Source: Flavicella sp964230805 (GTDB lineage Bacteria > Bacteroidota > Bacteroidia > Flavobacteriales > Flavobacteriaceae). Taken from it: DNA of 64,000 bases. The first letter of the stretch is position 1; every line of letters begins with the position of its first letter. Location: positions 7,976 through 71,975 of the forward strand of contig CAXRIA010000043.1 of NCBI GenBank assembly GCA_964230805.1, written 5' to 3'. Positions 44,295 to 52,918 of this stretch are shown here, piece by piece. Below the pieces are notes generated by a model. It saw only the letters and a program-made list of their open reading frames with translations. It did no database searches and had not been told where the DNA came from. Both the position numbers and the translations under genes were made by a program.

Positions 44295-44312
44295 AACAAC
44301 AATAAACAAAAT
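44275..44312. promoter_or_regulatory. Candidate light-regulator operator: 10-bp inverted repeat
   Basis: ATTTTGTTTA (44275-44284) and TAAACAAAAT (44303-44312) are perfect inverted arms 18 bases apart. They bracket the -33 TTG and touch the -7 box of the operon promoter, the expected place for a repressor such as the CarH-like protein encoded in the operon. The A/T-only stem makes a terminator for the UbiA-like gene less likely. Confidence 0.5.
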
Positions 44313-45145
44313 TAAATTTCAAAAAAAGTATATGTAACGAACTGACAAATAGGAATGGATTCCACCCAAAAAGAAGCGTAAAAAGGTGACTGTTTTTGCG
44401 AGGCCCACAACAACGAAACAAATAATAACAAAATCCCTAAAAACAGCAGTGGAAAAATAGCACGTTCCAAAAAGAAATAGGACAATACGACCATCAAAAT
44501 TAGGGTCAAAACACCTAAAATTTTTGTTCCCTTGACACCAAGAAGTTGCGGTATGGTTTTCATTTCATGCGAATCAAAATCAATATCACGCAGATCAAAA
44601 GGCAATGTCCAAACGAATACAAATAAAAATTGATAAACAAAGTAAATCCACGAAACCCGATCCATCGGCGTAGCGCAATTCAAAAATGGCAAAATAACGG
44701 AGACTCCGGACCAAGTGAAAGCAATGCTGAAAATTTTAATAAAAGGAAGATTTCGCAAAGTTCGGTACGAAATGCCATGACGGAACACCGGAGCCATATA
44801 GCAGGCAACAATAAAAACCAGAGGCATTAAAAAAAGAAAGGCAGAAAACTTTAAAAAGGAACCAAAGAACAACAAACCTAAAAAACTGAGACCTGTCACA
44901 ACAAACACCTTTCCTTTGTTATTCTCAAACCAAACCATCAAACTTTTCTTTAACGCATGATTCTTGTATTTAAGAAACCGAATCACATTGTATGAAAAAA
45001 TCGTAGAAAACCCTGCAAAAATTGACAATTCTAAAACAGCTAGGCTAAAAATTTCACCCGTAATCAAAACCATACACAATGCGACCAAAGCCACGTGTAT
45101 ATGCGCATTGACATAAAAAACTCCTATTTTTTTAAAAAATGACAC
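44312..45145 (-). CDS. UbiA-like membrane protein lacking the first Asp motif
   Basis: A 277-residue polytopic protein with about eight or nine membrane helices. Near residue 195 it has DLRDIDFDSHEMKTIPQLLG, a good match to the second Asp motif of UbiA prenyltransferases. The first motif (NDxxDxxxD) is not seen; the matching loop reads YNVIRFLKYKNH, without Asp. It may be inactive, use another chemistry, or bind isoprenoid. There is no early ATG; GTG at 45145 (reading MSFFKKIG) or TTG at 45163 are the starts. It is the first gene of the minus-strand light/pigment block. Confidence 0.7.
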   Translation of the reverse strand: MSFFKKIGVFYVNAHIHVALVALCMVLITGEIFSLAVLELSIFAGFSTIFSYNVIRFLKYKNHALKKSLMVWFENNKGKVFVVTGLSFLGLLFFGSFLKFSAFLFLMPLVFIVACYMAPVFRHGISYRTLRNLPFIKIFSIAFTWSGVSVILPFLNCATPMDRVSWIYFVYQFLFVFVWTLPFDLRDIDFDSHEMKTIPQLLGVKGTKILGVLTLILMVVLSYFFLERAIFPLLFLGILLLFVSLLWASQKQSPFYASFWVESIPICQFVTYTFFEI

Positions 45146-45149
45146 CCTA

Positions 45150-45157
45150 CAAAAATA
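45150..45157 (-). promoter_or_regulatory. -7 promoter box for the UbiA-like gene
   Basis: Minus strand TATTTTTG, matching TAnnTTTG. Transcription would start within a base or two of the GTG at 45145, implying a leaderless transcript. No clear -33. Confidence 0.4.
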
Positions 45158-45255
45158 AGGCAATAATACCTACATAAAACAGGAATTGTTCATAACCTTT
45201 TCAATCCGGTTGATAATTTTCAAATTTGATTTCCATGACTCCTGAGTTTTATAAT

Positions 45256-45263
45256 TAATTTTG
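45256..45263 (+). promoter_or_regulatory. -7 promoter box for gcvP
   Basis: TAATTTTG, matching TAnnTTTG, 29 bases before the gcvP ATG. The only nearby TTG (45226-45228) is 27 bases up, too far for a standard spacer. Confidence 0.45.
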
Positions 45264-45292
45264 TTTTTTTTATTGAATTAACCCCTGTTAGA

Positions 45293-48139
45293 ATGAAAAC
45301 AGACTCTTTTGAATTAAGACACATCGGCCCCTCAAAAAGTGAAGTTGAAAAAATGTTGTCAACAGTTGGTGTTGCTTCCTTTGATGAATTGATTGCAAAA
45401 ACAGTTCCCTCCGATATACGCTTGACACAAGACTTGAATTTGGACGCTGCCATGAGTGAACAAGAGTATTTATCACACATACATACCTTGTCTCTCCAGA
45501 ATAAGTTGTTCAAAAATTATATTGGATTGGGATACCACCCTGCAATTATACCAGGTGTAATTCAAAGAAATATTCTTGAAAATCCAGGCTGGTACACTGC
45601 CTACACTCCTTACCAAGCAGAGATAGCCCAAGGACGATTGGAGGCTCTTTTGAATTTTCAAACCATGGTCACAGAATTGACAGGAATGGAACTTGCAAAT
45701 GCATCGCTCTTAGACGAAGGAACCGCGGCGGCCGAGGCCATGATTATGTTATTCAACACACGCACGAGAAATCAGAAAAAAAACAATGCCTTGCATTTTT
45801 TTGTTTCAGACACTGTTTTTCCACAAACGCTAGACATCCTAAAAACACGTGCCACACCCTTGGGAATAGAACTCGTTGTTGGGAATCACAATGAATTCAA
45901 ATTGTCCGAAAATTTCTTCGGGGCACTGTTGCAATATCCCGCACAAAATGGAGAAGTGATGGATTATGCACATTTCGTAGAAAAGGCTCATGAAAAGGAG
46001 GTGCGAGTGAGCGTTGCTGCTGATTTATTAAGCCTCGTTATCCTAACACCCCCCGGCGAATGGGGTGCTGATATTGTTATTGGAACGACCCAACGTTTCG
46101 GAATCCCGATGGGGTATGGAGGACCACACGCAGCTTATTTTGCAACCAAAGAAATTTACAAAAGAAATATTCCGGGACGTATTATTGGCGTCTCCAAAGA
46201 TTTGGATGGCAATCGAGCATTGCGTATGGCGCTCCAAACCAGAGAACAACATATCAGAAGAGAAAAAGCAACCTCTAACATTTGTACCGCACAAGTTTTA
46301 CTCGCGGTTATGGCAGGGATGTATGGTGTTTTTCATGGTCCAAAAGGTTTGCAATACATTGCCAACAGAATTCACCAATTAGCCTATACTTTGCACCGTG
46401 AACTGACAACCTTGGGAATCCTTCAAACAAACCAGATCTTTTTTGACACCTTAGACGTTGTTGTTTCAGACGTCGACAAAGTAAAACGGAATGCAGAATT
46501 ATGCCATGTAAATTTTTATTACACAGAACAAAAAACCATTCGCATCGCACTGAATGAAACAACCACGTTAAAAGACATCAATGAAATCGTAAAAATTATT
46601 GCGAATGCAGAAGGAAAGAGTTTTAATGAAATAACTTTTATCGATCCACAGCTTACCATTCCTCAAAATCTATCAAGAAAGACATCTTTCCTACAAAACC
46701 CTGTGTTTAATCGTTATCATTCGGAAACTGAAATGATGCGTTACATAAAAAAACTTGAACGAAAGGACTTATCACTGAACCATTCAATGATTTCCCTCGG
46801 TTCTTGTACCATGAAACTGAATGCTGCCTCAGAAATGTTTCCGCTGTCATGGGCCAATTGGGCAAATATACACCCTTTTGCTCCTATTGAACAAGCCGAT
46901 GGCTATCAAGAAATTTTTAGACAATTAGAATCCGATCTCAACGAAATTACCGGTTTTCACGCCACATCACTTCAACCCAATTCAGGAGCTCAGGGCGAGT
47001 ACGCTGGACTTATGGTCATCAAAGCTTACCACGAATCAAGGGGAGATATGCATCGAAATATCTGTCTGATTCCCTCTTCCGCACACGGAACCAATCCAGC
47101 ATCTGCCGTAATGGCTGGAATGAAAGTGATTGTCACTAAGGCTACGCCAGAAGGAAATATTGATTATGAGGATCTCAAGAAAAAAACACTCCTCTACAAA
47201 GATACTTTAGCAGCCTTGATGATTACCTATCCTTCAACACATGGTGTTTTTGAAAGTGGAATCAAAGAAATAACCAAACTTATTCACGACAATGGTGGGC
47301 AAGTTTACATGGATGGTGCCAACATGAACGCTCAAGTGGGCTTGACAAATCCAGCAGCCATTGGGGCTGATGTTTGTCACTTAAATCTGCACAAAACTTT
47401 TGCCATTCCCCATGGAGGAGGTGGCCCTGGCGTAGGGCCTATTTGCGTAGTTGAGCACTTGGCTCCCTTTTTACCCTCAAATCCAATCATTACCACAGGA
47501 GGAAACGCCCCAATCACCTCAATCTCCTCTGCTCCTTGGGGATCCGCATTGGTTTTACTCATATCGTACGGTTACATAAAAATGCTAGGAGCCAAAGGAT
47601 TAAAAGCGTCCACAGAAAATGCAATTTTAAATGCCAATTATATCAAAACAAAATTGGAAAAAGAATACACCATTTTATACACAGGAGAAAATGGTTTTTG
47701 CGCACATGAAATGATTGTAGATTTTAGAGGTTTTAAACAACAAGGTATCGAAGTTGTAGACATCGCGAAACGACTTATGGATTACGGATACCACGCACCA
47801 ACGGTTTCCTTCCCTGTATCAGGAACCTTAATGATTGAGCCCACGGAGAGTGAAAGCAAACAAGAATTGGATACATTTATCCAAGCCATGTTATCAATCA
47901 AAAATGAAATTGATGCACAAGAAATGCACGACGAGCATTCTATTCTGAAAAACGCACCACATACACAGACCATGGCAACCCACGACACTTGGAATTTCTC
48001 GTATTCAAGAAAACAAGCTGTCTTTCCAATGGAGTCTTGTTACGATAACAAGTTTTGGCCTACCGTGCGACGAGTGGATGATGCCTTTGGTGACAGAAAC
48101 TTAAATTGTTCGTGTAACCCTATAGAAGACTACATGTAA
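45293..48139 (+). CDS. gcvP: Glycine dehydrogenase (decarboxylating), P-protein
   Basis: PLP enzyme of the glycine cleavage system. The 948-residue single-chain form contains fused N- and C-halves. The N-half begins DSFELRHIGPS; the C-half has the PLP-lysine in NLHKTFAIPHGGGGPGVGP and the glycine-rich loop SAHGTNPASA. GcvT and GcvH genes are not adjacent. The 276-bp gap to pdhA holds only AT-rich sequence and the pdhA promoter box. Confidence 0.96.
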   Translation: MKTDSFELRHIGPSKSEVEKMLSTVGVASFDELIAKTVPSDIRLTQDLNLDAAMSEQEYLSHIHTLSLQNKLFKNYIGLGYHPAIIPGVIQRNILENPGWYTAYTPYQAEIAQGRLEALLNFQTMVTELTGMELANASLLDEGTAAAEAMIMLFNTRTRNQKKNNALHFFVSDTVFPQTLDILKTRATPLGIELVVGNHNEFKLSENFFGALLQYPAQNGEVMDYAHFVEKAHEKEVRVSVAADLLSLVILTPPGEWGADIVIGTTQRFGIPMGYGGPHAAYFATKEIYKRNIPGRIIGVSKDLDGNRALRMALQTREQHIRREKATSNICTAQVLLAVMAGMYGVFHGPKGLQYIANRIHQLAYTLHRELTTLGILQTNQIFFDTLDVVVSDVDKVKRNAELCHVNFYYTEQKTIRIALNETTTLKDINEIVKIIANAEGKSFNEITFIDPQLTIPQNLSRKTSFLQNPVFNRYHSETEMMRYIKKLERKDLSLNHSMISLGSCTMKLNAASEMFPLSWANWANIHPFAPIEQADGYQEIFRQLESDLNEITGFHATSLQPNSGAQGEYAGLMVIKAYHESRGDMHRNICLIPSSAHGTNPASAVMAGMKVIVTKATPEGNIDYEDLKKKTLLYKDTLAALMITYPSTHGVFESGIKEITKLIHDNGGQVYMDGANMNAQVGLTNPAAIGADVCHLNLHKTFAIPHGGGGPGVGPICVVEHLAPFLPSNPIITTGGNAPITSISSAPWGSALVLLISYGYIKMLGAKGLKASTENAILNANYIKTKLEKEYTILYTGENGFCAHEMIVDFRGFKQQGIEVVDIAKRLMDYGYHAPTVSFPVSGTLMIEPTESESKQELDTFIQAMLSIKNEIDAQEMHDEHSILKNAPHTQTMATHDTWNFSYSRKQAVFPMESCYDNKFWPTVRRVDDAFGDRNLNCSCNPIEDYM

Positions 48140-48374
48140 AATAGCAAAATAAGAAATTGTTTTTGATCGAAAAATAGTCTGAACTTTAGGTAGAGCAATG
48201 ATCTTTTTTTAAAATTCATAAAAAAACTTTCAGAAATTAGTGATATTAGAAAAAAGTTCGTGTAAACATATCGGGTTTGTTTATTTTTTTATTTAAAAAT
48301 TATGATTATGAAAGTTCGACTGCTGTATTCGAAAAAAAGTCCCTATTTTCCTTAATTATGTATCTGTAAAATGT

Positions 48375-48382
48375 TATTTTTG
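48375..48382 (+). promoter_or_regulatory. -7 promoter box for pdhA
   Basis: TATTTTTG, matching TAnnTTTG, 33 bases before the chosen pdhA ATG at 48416, which supports that start over 48371. No good -33 TTG. Confidence 0.45.
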
Positions 48383-48415
48383 CGGTCATACTTTGCATAT
48401 TTATTAAAATACATC

Positions 48416-49414
48416 ATGAAAGAAATTACAAAAGAAACCTACATTAATTGGTACGAAGACATGTTGTTCTGGAGAAAGTTTGAAGACAAACTTGCTGCTG
48501 TTTATATCCAACAAAAAGTGAGAGGTTTTTTACACTTATACAATGGTCAAGAAGCCATCCTAGCAGGTGCATTGCATGTGATGGACTTGTCAAAAGACAA
48601 AATGATCACTGCGTATCGAAACCATGTACAACCCATTGGAATGGGTGTTGACCCGAAAAGAGTAATGGCCGAATTGTATGGAAAGGTGACTGGAACTTCT
48701 CATGGTATGGGAGGATCCATGCATATTTTTTCAAAAGAACACGGTTTCTATGGTGGTCACGGTATTGTGGGAGGACAAATTCCTTTAGGAGCTGGAATGG
48801 CTTTCGGAGACAAATACCACAATACAGGAGGCGTTACCATTTGTTGTTTTGGTGACGGTGCTGCCAGACAAGGATCTTTGCATGAAACTTTCAACATGGC
48901 CATGCTTTGGAAACTTCCAGTGGTTTTTGTTGTCGAAAACAATGGTTATGCCATGGGTACATCGGTAGAACGAACTGCCAACCATGATGATATTTGGAAA
49001 CTTGGATTGGGATACGAAATGCCTTCAGGCCCTGTAGACGCCATGAATCCAGTAAAAGTTGCTGAAGCCATGCACGAAGCTATGGAAAGAGCTCGTAAGG
49101 GAGAAGGACCTACCTTCTTAGAAATGAAAACATACCGCTACCGAGGACACTCTATGTCGGATGCCCAACATTACAGAACCAAAGACGAAGTAGCTGAATA
49201 CAAAAAAATTGACCCAATCACGCAGGTATTAAATATCATTAAAGAAAACAATTACCTAAGTGAGGACGAAATCAAGGCAATTGACAAACGAGTGAAGGAC
49301 AAAGTTTCAGAATGCGAAAAATTTGCAGACGAATCTCCTTACCCAGAAGTAAATCAATTGTACGATGTGGTTTATGAACAAGAAGATTATCCTTTTATCA
49401 AGACGTCAAAATAA
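48416..49414 (+). CDS. pdhA: Pyruvate dehydrogenase E1 component, alpha subunit
   Basis: TPP-binding alpha subunit of the heterotetrameric E1 that decarboxylates pyruvate. The 332-residue protein has GGSMHIFSKEHGFYGGHGIVG, the TPP motif GDGAARQGSLHETFN and the phosphorylation-loop-like YRGHSMSD. The upstream ATG at 48371 lies before the promoter box and adds unrelated residues. The beta subunit gene is not here; pdhA is followed directly by the E2 gene after 81 bases. Confidence 0.95.
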   Translation: MKEITKETYINWYEDMLFWRKFEDKLAAVYIQQKVRGFLHLYNGQEAILAGALHVMDLSKDKMITAYRNHVQPIGMGVDPKRVMAELYGKVTGTSHGMGGSMHIFSKEHGFYGGHGIVGGQIPLGAGMAFGDKYHNTGGVTICCFGDGAARQGSLHETFNMAMLWKLPVVFVVENNGYAMGTSVERTANHDDIWKLGLGYEMPSGPVDAMNPVKVAEAMHEAMERARKGEGPTFLEMKTYRYRGHSMSDAQHYRTKDEVAEYKKIDPITQVLNIIKENNYLSEDEIKAIDKRVKDKVSECEKFADESPYPEVNQLYDVVYEQEDYPFIKTSK

Positions 49415-49495
49415 AAAATACAGTTGCCGTGTTTCAAATTGGTCATCACACCAATCATGATTCCAGGTAACAGACAATAATAACGAAAATACACT

Positions 49496-51154
49496 ATGGC
49501 ACAAATTATTACAATGCCCCGTTTGAGTGATACCATGACTGAAGGTGTCGTTGCGAAATGGTTGAAAACTGTTGGTGAAAAAATCGAAGAAGGTGATATC
49601 CTTGCTGAAATTGAGACTGACAAAGCCACCATGGAGTTTGAATCCTTTAATGAAGGAACGCTCTTACATATTGGCTTGCAAGAAGGAGAAACTGCTCCTG
49701 TAGACGCTTTGCTTGCGATTATCGGTGAAGAAGGAGAAGATTTTTCAGCCCTTTTGAACGGAGATAGCACACCACCCGTAAGTAATGAAGAACCCGCCGC
49801 TCAAGCTACAGAAGAAGTGGCTGAAAAGGCTGCGGATACTCCCTCAGAAACCACAAGTTTGGAAATTCCAGACAATGTAACTGTCGTAACAATGCCTCGT
49901 TTGAGCGACACCATGACTGACGGTACCGTAGCTTCATGGTTGAAAAATGTTGGCGACGAAGTGTCGGAAGGAGATATTTTGGCTGAGATCGAAACAGACA
50001 AAGCGACCATGGAATTTGAATCCTTTAACGAAGGAACACTTTTGTATGTAGGTTTGCAAGAAGGTGAAACCGCTCCAGTAGATTCCCTACTGGCGATTAT
50101 AGGTGAAGCAGGAACCGATGTTTCTGCCGTTGTCGCTGGATTTGGCACAACAACAACTGAAAAAGAAACACCAAAAGCAGAAGTCGCTCCAGAAAAACCG
50201 GAAGCACCGGCACCAAGTGCACCAAAAACAGCTCCTAAAAAAGAAACCACGAAAGTGGCTCCTAAAAAAGTGAGTGCTATTGCCTCTGAAAATGGTAGAA
50301 TTATTGCTTCTCCACTGGCAAAAGCATTGGCAGAAGAAAAAGGAATCAACCTAGCGAAAGTAACCGGAACTGGTGAAGGTGGACGCATTGTAAAAACCGA
50401 TGTTGAAAACTTTAGCGATACGATCATTACTGAAGCACCTGCAGCACCTGCAGCAGCGATTCCTGTTGGAGAAGTGAGTCAAACAGAGGTTAAGAATTCA
50501 CAAATGCGAAAAGCCATTGTGAGAGCCTTGGACAACTCACAAACAACGGCAGTAAACTTTACCATCAGCATGGACATTGACATGGATCAAGCCATTGCTT
50601 CTCGTAAAGAAATCAATGCACTGCCAGACACCAAAGTGTCTTTCAACGACCTTGTTGTGAAAGCCTGTGCTATGGCATTGAAATCACATCCGCAAATTAA
50701 TACGGAATGGACAGATGAACAAACCATTTACAACAATCATATTTCAATTGGCGTAGCCGTTGCTATTGAAGACGGATTGGTAGTCCCTGTAATTCCTTTT
50801 ACAGACACCAAGAGCTTGACTCAAATTGGTGCAGAAGTGAAAGATTTGGCCATCAAAGCAAAGAACAAAAAGCTAACGCCTGCTGAAATGTCAGGATCTA
50901 CATTTACAGTTTCCAATTTAGGAATGTTTGGCGTAGACAACTTTACTTCAATCATCAACCAACCGAATTCCGCTATATTGTCAGTAGGCGGTATCAAACA
51001 AAAGCCTGTTGTGAAAAACGGTGAAATCGCAGTAGGTAATGTGATGAATATTACCTTAGCTTGTGATCATAGAACGATCGATGGCGCGGTTGGAGCAGCC
51101 TTTATGAATACTGTGAAACAATACATCGAAAATCCGGTTACCATGCTTGCGTAA
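49496..51154 (+). CDS. pdhC: Pyruvate dehydrogenase E2 (dihydrolipoyl acetyltransferase), two lipoyl domains
   Basis: Core of the pyruvate dehydrogenase complex, passing acetyl groups to CoA. The 552-residue protein has two lipoyl domains (about residues 1-80 and 130-207) with lipoylated lysines K43 and K169 in ETDKATMEF, Ala/Pro/Lys-rich linkers, an E1/E3-binding domain (ASPLAKALAEEKGINL) and a catalytic domain ending in DHRTIDGAVGA with the HxxxDG active site. Followed by a strong terminator, so pdhA-pdhC is one operon. Confidence 0.96.
   Translation: MAQIITMPRLSDTMTEGVVAKWLKTVGEKIEEGDILAEIETDKATMEFESFNEGTLLHIGLQEGETAPVDALLAIIGEEGEDFSALLNGDSTPPVSNEEPAAQATEEVAEKAADTPSETTSLEIPDNVTVVTMPRLSDTMTDGTVASWLKNVGDEVSEGDILAEIETDKATMEFESFNEGTLLYVGLQEGETAPVDSLLAIIGEAGTDVSAVVAGFGTTTTEKETPKAEVAPEKPEAPAPSAPKTAPKKETTKVAPKKVSAIASENGRIIASPLAKALAEEKGINLAKVTGTGEGGRIVKTDVENFSDTIITEAPAAPAAAIPVGEVSQTEVKNSQMRKAIVRALDNSQTTAVNFTISMDIDMDQAIASRKEINALPDTKVSFNDLVVKACAMALKSHPQINTEWTDEQTIYNNHISIGVAVAIEDGLVVPVIPFTDTKSLTQIGAEVKDLAIKAKNKKLTPAEMSGSTFTVSNLGMFGVDNFTSIINQPNSAILSVGGIKQKPVVKNGEIAVGNVMNITLACDHRTIDGAVGAAFMNTVKQYIENPVTMLA
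49514..50113 (+). repeat. Tandem duplication of the lipoyl-domain coding sequence
   Basis: The stretch 49514-49735 is repeated at 49892-50113 in the same frame with mostly synonymous differences, for example around the two ACCATGGA blocks that encode the lipoyl-lysine region. It reflects an internal domain duplication in the E2 gene. Confidence 0.85.
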
Positions 51155-51172
51155 CGGTGGATATCAAACCCT

Positions 51173-51209
51173 AAAAAAGCCTTTGTAAAAATTACAAAGG
51201 CTTTTTTTT
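51173..51209 (+). terminator. Terminator of the pdhA-pdhC operon
   Basis: Arms AAAAAAGCCTTTGTAA (51173-51188) and TTACAAAGGCTTTTTT (51192-51207) with a 3-base loop and T-run, 18 bases after the E2 stop. The matching A-run makes it usable also for the convergent ychF transcript. Confidence 0.88.
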
Positions 51210-51254
51210 ATTTCTCAAAGCAAACGATAGGCAAATAAAATTGCTCTTTCTTAC

Positions 51255-52346
51255 TTATACATTGAATCTAAAATTCATAATATCACCGTCAGCAACCACG
51301 TAATCCTTCCCTTCTACTCCTAATTTCCCTGCTTCTTTTATTTTTACTTCGGTACCATAGGCAATATAATCATCGTATTTTATGACTTCCGCGCGAATAA
51401 ATCCTTTTTCAAAATCCGAGTGAATTACCCCCGCCGCTTGCGGTGCTGTGTCTCCGATATTTATCGTCCAAGCTCTCACCTCCTTTACACCCACCGTAAA
51501 ATAGGTTTGTAAATTTAATAATTTGTATGCTGCACGGATCAGCTTTGCCGAACCTGGTTCTGTCAAGCCAATATCTTCTAAGAAAATTTGACGCTCTTCG
51601 TAATCGTCTAGTTCTGTAATATCCGCTTCCGTCCCCACAGCCAAGACAATAATTTCAGCAGCCTCATCTTTTACGGCTGCTCTCACGGATTCTACATACC
51701 CATTTCCGTTCACCGCAGCAGCCTCATCTACATTACATACATACATGACAGGTTTGTCCGTTATAAACTGCATCGGTTTTACAAATTCTCTTTCTTTCTC
51801 GGTAAAATCTATCGTTCGAACGGATTTTCCAGCGAGTAAAGTTTCTTGAATTCGCAACAAAATATCCAACTCTGCTTGGGCCTCCTTGTTTCCTGTTTTG
51901 GCGTTTCTTTTTACACGCTCTATGCGTTTTTCGGTGGTCTCTAAATCCTTCAGCTGCAACTCAATATCAATTGTTTCCTTGTCTCGTACTGGATCTACAG
52001 AAGCGTCGACGTGTACAATATTGTCGTTATCAAAACAACGCAACACATGAATGATGGCATCTGTTTCACGTATATTTCCTAGAAATTGGTTGCCGAGACC
52101 TTCCCCTTTACTCGCGCCCTTGACAAGACCTGCGATATCTACAATCTCCACGGTTGCTGGCACCACACGCTCTGGATTCACCATACTTTCAAGTTTTGCT
52201 ACTCTAGCATCTGGAACATTGACCACACCAATATTGGGTTCGATGGTACAAAAAGGAAAATTGGCACTTTGTGCTTTGGCATTTGACAAACAGTTAAAAA
52301 GGGTTGATTTCCCTACATTAGGCAATCCTACAATTCCGGCTTTCAT
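51255..52346 (-). CDS. ychF: Redox-regulated ATPase YchF (Obg family)
   Basis: P-loop protein of 363 residues that prefers ATP over GTP, associated with ribosomes and stress response. Visible are G1 GLPNVGKSTLF, G3 DIAGLVKGASKGEG and a C-terminal TGS-like domain (SDFEKGFIRAEVIKYDDYI). I start at the ATG at 52346, matching the universal MKAGIVGLPN; the longer frame to 52436 runs into the ferredoxin terminator. A TAnnTTTG box 30 bases above agrees. Confidence 0.95.
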   Translation of the reverse strand: MKAGIVGLPNVGKSTLFNCLSNAKAQSANFPFCTIEPNIGVVNVPDARVAKLESMVNPERVVPATVEIVDIAGLVKGASKGEGLGNQFLGNIRETDAIIHVLRCFDNDNIVHVDASVDPVRDKETIDIELQLKDLETTEKRIERVKRNAKTGNKEAQAELDILLRIQETLLAGKSVRTIDFTEKEREFVKPMQFITDKPVMYVCNVDEAAAVNGNGYVESVRAAVKDEAAEIIVLAVGTEADITELDDYEERQIFLEDIGLTEPGSAKLIRAAYKLLNLQTYFTVGVKEVRAWTINIGDTAPQAAGVIHSDFEKGFIRAEVIKYDDYIAYGTEVKIKEAGKLGVEGKDYVVADGDIMNFRFNV

Positions 52347-52375
52347 GAAAATATCTTTTTTAGAAAATTTGAATG

Positions 52376-52383
52376 CAAATATA
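52376..52383 (-). promoter_or_regulatory. -7 promoter box for ychF
   Basis: Minus strand TATATTTG, matching TAnnTTTG; leader about 25 nt. No clear -33. Confidence 0.45.
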
Positions 52384-52420
52384 GTGTTTATTTCATTTTT
52401 GGGTTTGAAACTCAAGAACA

Positions 52421-52457
52421 AAAAAAAGCGTTTCAAAAAGTATTGAAACGCTTTTTT
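52421..52457 (-). terminator. Terminator of the ferredoxin gene
   Basis: Arms AAAAAAAGCGTTTCAA (52421-52436) and TTGAAACGCTTTTTT (52443-52457), 6-base loop. On the minus strand it follows the ferredoxin stop by about 20 bases with a run of seven T. Confidence 0.85.
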
Positions 52458-52477
52458 ATTTATTTTTTGAAAAAAAA

Positions 52478-52828
52478 TTATTCCCCGTGCATAAAGGCTT
52501 TTTTTCCTAACAATTCCTCTTCTGTTTCTACCACATCTTCATCAGGCACACAACAATCAACAGGACAAACCGCGGCACATTGAGGCTCATCGTGAAAACC
52601 TTTACACTCGGTACATTTGTCAGGCACAATATAGTACACTTCGTCATCTATTGCTTCTTGATCTTCCTCCGCATTTGCTTTTTTTCCATCAGGCAAAACG
52701 ATGTCTCCTGATAACTCTGTACCATCAGCATAACGCCAATCCTCAGCGCCTTCGTAAATCGCGTTGTTTGGGCATTCTGGCTCACATGCGCCACAATTGA
52801 TACATTCGTCTGTTATTATAATTGCCAT
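52478..52828 (-). CDS. 2[4Fe-4S] ferredoxin with central insertion
   Basis: A 116-residue electron carrier of the YfhL/bacterial 2[4Fe-4S] type. The first cluster motif is CINCGACEPECPNN; the second is CTECKGFHDEPQCAAVCPVDCC, where an extra FHDEP loop widens the usual spacing. An acidic insertion (about residues 35-70) separates the two. The redox partner is unknown. It has its own promoter box and terminator. Confidence 0.92.
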   Translation of the reverse strand: MAIIITDECINCGACEPECPNNAIYEGAEDWRYADGTELSGDIVLPDGKKANAEEDQEAIDDEVYYIVPDKCTECKGFHDEPQCAAVCPVDCCVPDEDVVETEEELLGKKAFMHGE

Positions 52829-52856
52829 ACTTGTTTTTTCTAATAATTATCGATTA

Positions 52857-52864
52857 CAAAAGTA
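52857..52864 (-). promoter_or_regulatory. -7 promoter box for the ferredoxin gene
   Basis: Minus strand TACTTTTG, matching TAnnTTTG; leader about 25 nt. Confidence 0.45.
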
Positions 52865-52918
52865 GGAAAAAGTTTCCCAAAAGACTTTACTTTAAAAAAA
52901 AATATTTGCGTTGTTTCT

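Noticed and set aside
49801..50427. Long open frame (208 codons) antisense to the E2 gene
   Set aside because: Shadow of the Ala/Pro/Lys-rich linker and lipoyl repeat; low-complexity Ser/Ala/Phe product with no domain.
52347..52436. Longer YchF start
   Set aside because: It would run through the ferredoxin terminator and the TAnnTTTG box; the universal YchF N-terminus begins at 52346.
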